From Amycolatopsis lexingtonensis (GTDB lineage: Bacteria; Actinomycetota; Actinomycetes; Mycobacteriales; Pseudonocardiaceae), in the NCBI RefSeq assembly GCF_014873755.1, contig NZ_JADBEG010000001.1:8654501-8718500 (forward strand): a stretch of DNA of 64,000 bases, given 5' to 3'. Within the stretch, counting starts at the first letter, position 1. Each line of letters starts with the position of its first letter. The notes below the pieces were generated by a model that had not been told where the DNA came from, did no database searches, and saw nothing but the letters and a program-made list of their open reading frames with translations. Below are positions 63,701-64,000 of this stretch, in pieces. Position numbers and translations under genes: made by a program.

Positions 63701-64000
63701 TCAGCGCTCTTCGTCGTCCCAGGGACGGTTCCGCCGCGGCGGCGCACCCCGCCCCCCGGCCGGCCGGCGAGGCGGCGGAGCGTCACGACCATCTTCGGCG
63801 GGCGGCCGCGGACGGCGCCGCGGAGCATCACCGCGAGGCTCCCGACGGCGCGGGTCGGCGTCTTCGGGCCGCGGACGCCGGTTGGCCGGCGGCGGCTTCC
63901 GCGTCCCCCGGGTGCCGGGGTCGCGCTCGGCGGGCGGGCGCGGCGCACGGCGTTCACCCTCCGCGGGCGGCCTCGGCCGCCGCGGCGGTTCGCCGTCCCG
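63701..64000 (-). CDS. Arg/Pro-rich C-terminus of a protein leaving the window (DUF6542-like position)
   Basis: A minus-strand frame open from the window edge ends at TGA 63701-63703 with RNRPWDDEER. The visible 99 residues are almost all Arg, Pro, Asp, Glu, Gly and Ala (RRPRPPAEGERR, EDADPRRREPRGD). Next to ispH in related actinomycetes lies a DUF6542 membrane protein with such a tail (Rv1111c position). The identification is by context only, since the folded part is outside the window. Confidence 0.5.
   Translation of the reverse strand, partial: RDGEPPRRPRPPAEGERRAPRPPAERDPGTRGTRKPPPANRRPRPEDADPRRREPRGDAPRRRPRPPAEDGRDAPPPRRPAGGRGAPPRRNRPWDDEER

Overview
This window looks like chromosomal DNA from a high-GC actinomycete of the Pseudonocardiaceae, most likely an Amycolatopsis-like organism. 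The signs are strong C/G third-position bias, many GTG and a few TTG starts, a mycothiol enzyme (Mca), type VII (ESX) secretion-type proteins, and a gene order that follows the Mycobacterium tuberculosis Rv1074c-Rv1111c block. Recognisable in order are fadA3-like thiolase, cbs, a proline-rich protein in the pra position, metB, greA, a DUF4307 protein, mca, an Rv1083-like protein, a YyaL/Rv1084-like protein, hemolysin III, short-chain Z-prenyl synthase, phoH2, fumC, glpX, xseB/xseA, an Rv1109c-like protein and ispH. No tRNA, rRNA, insertion sequence or CRISPR array was seen. Identifications rest on motif recognition and remembered family knowledge; no searches were run.

Region 1 (1-14 kb): an exported LppU-like protein, a YeeE/TsuA-type sulfur transporter, thiolase, a divergent GlxA-type regulator and isochorismatase-like hydrolase, a pentapeptide-repeat membrane protein, then transsulfuration genes (cystathionine beta-synthase and a gamma-synthase/lyase) with Pro/Gly-rich and small membrane proteins between them, and biosynthetic/catabolic threonine dehydratase.

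Region 2 (14.2-20.8 kb, minus strand) is the main accessory island. Transcription runs YbaB/EbfC-like protein, EspC-like (DUF2580) protein, a 1,334-residue modular toxin, and two YezG/DUF600-like immunity candidates. The toxin has a WXG-like N-terminus, a Ser/Pro/Thr/Asp repeat linker, a pre-toxin module with foreign codon use, and a C-terminal HNH-like Endonuclea_NS_2-type domain. The five genes are closely spaced or overlap. I read this as an ESX-exported DNase toxin with its own export partners and a duplicated immunity set, an actinobacterial relative of Bacillus YeeF/YezG.

Region 3 (20.9-38.7 kb): HPPD with a divergent AsnC/Lrp regulator, an unusual metallo-beta-lactamase-fold protein, greA, DUF4307, mca, then an inserted bacterial RNA-repair pair (Pnkp and Hen1), the YyaL-like protein, a possible ribbon-helix-helix regulator preceded by a phased repeat operator, a large acyl-CoA dehydrogenase/oxidase, stress-type PRC-barrel/DUF2382 protein, AhpD-like protein, hemolysin III, and prenyl synthase.

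Region 4 (38.7-54.9 kb): PhoH2, GuaB1-type GMP reductase, DUF309, a glyoxalase-II-like hydrolase divergent from an old-yellow-enzyme across two palindromic operator candidates, a membrane protein with an extracellular NBR1-Ig-like domain, small secreted proteins, a sedolisin-like protease, ATP-dependent DNA ligase, a membrane-anchored phosphate-binding-protein-like fusion, and an XRE regulator divergent from an aldo/keto reductase.

Region 5 (55-64 kb): fumC with an upstream membrane-protein gene that appears frameshifted, a thioredoxin-reductase-like ferredoxin reductase, a trypsin-like secreted protease, glpX, the translationally coupled run (Rv1109c-like)-xseA-unknown-xseB, ispH, and the C-terminus of an Arg/Pro-rich protein leaving the window. 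Strong inverted-repeat terminators separate many convergent gene pairs.
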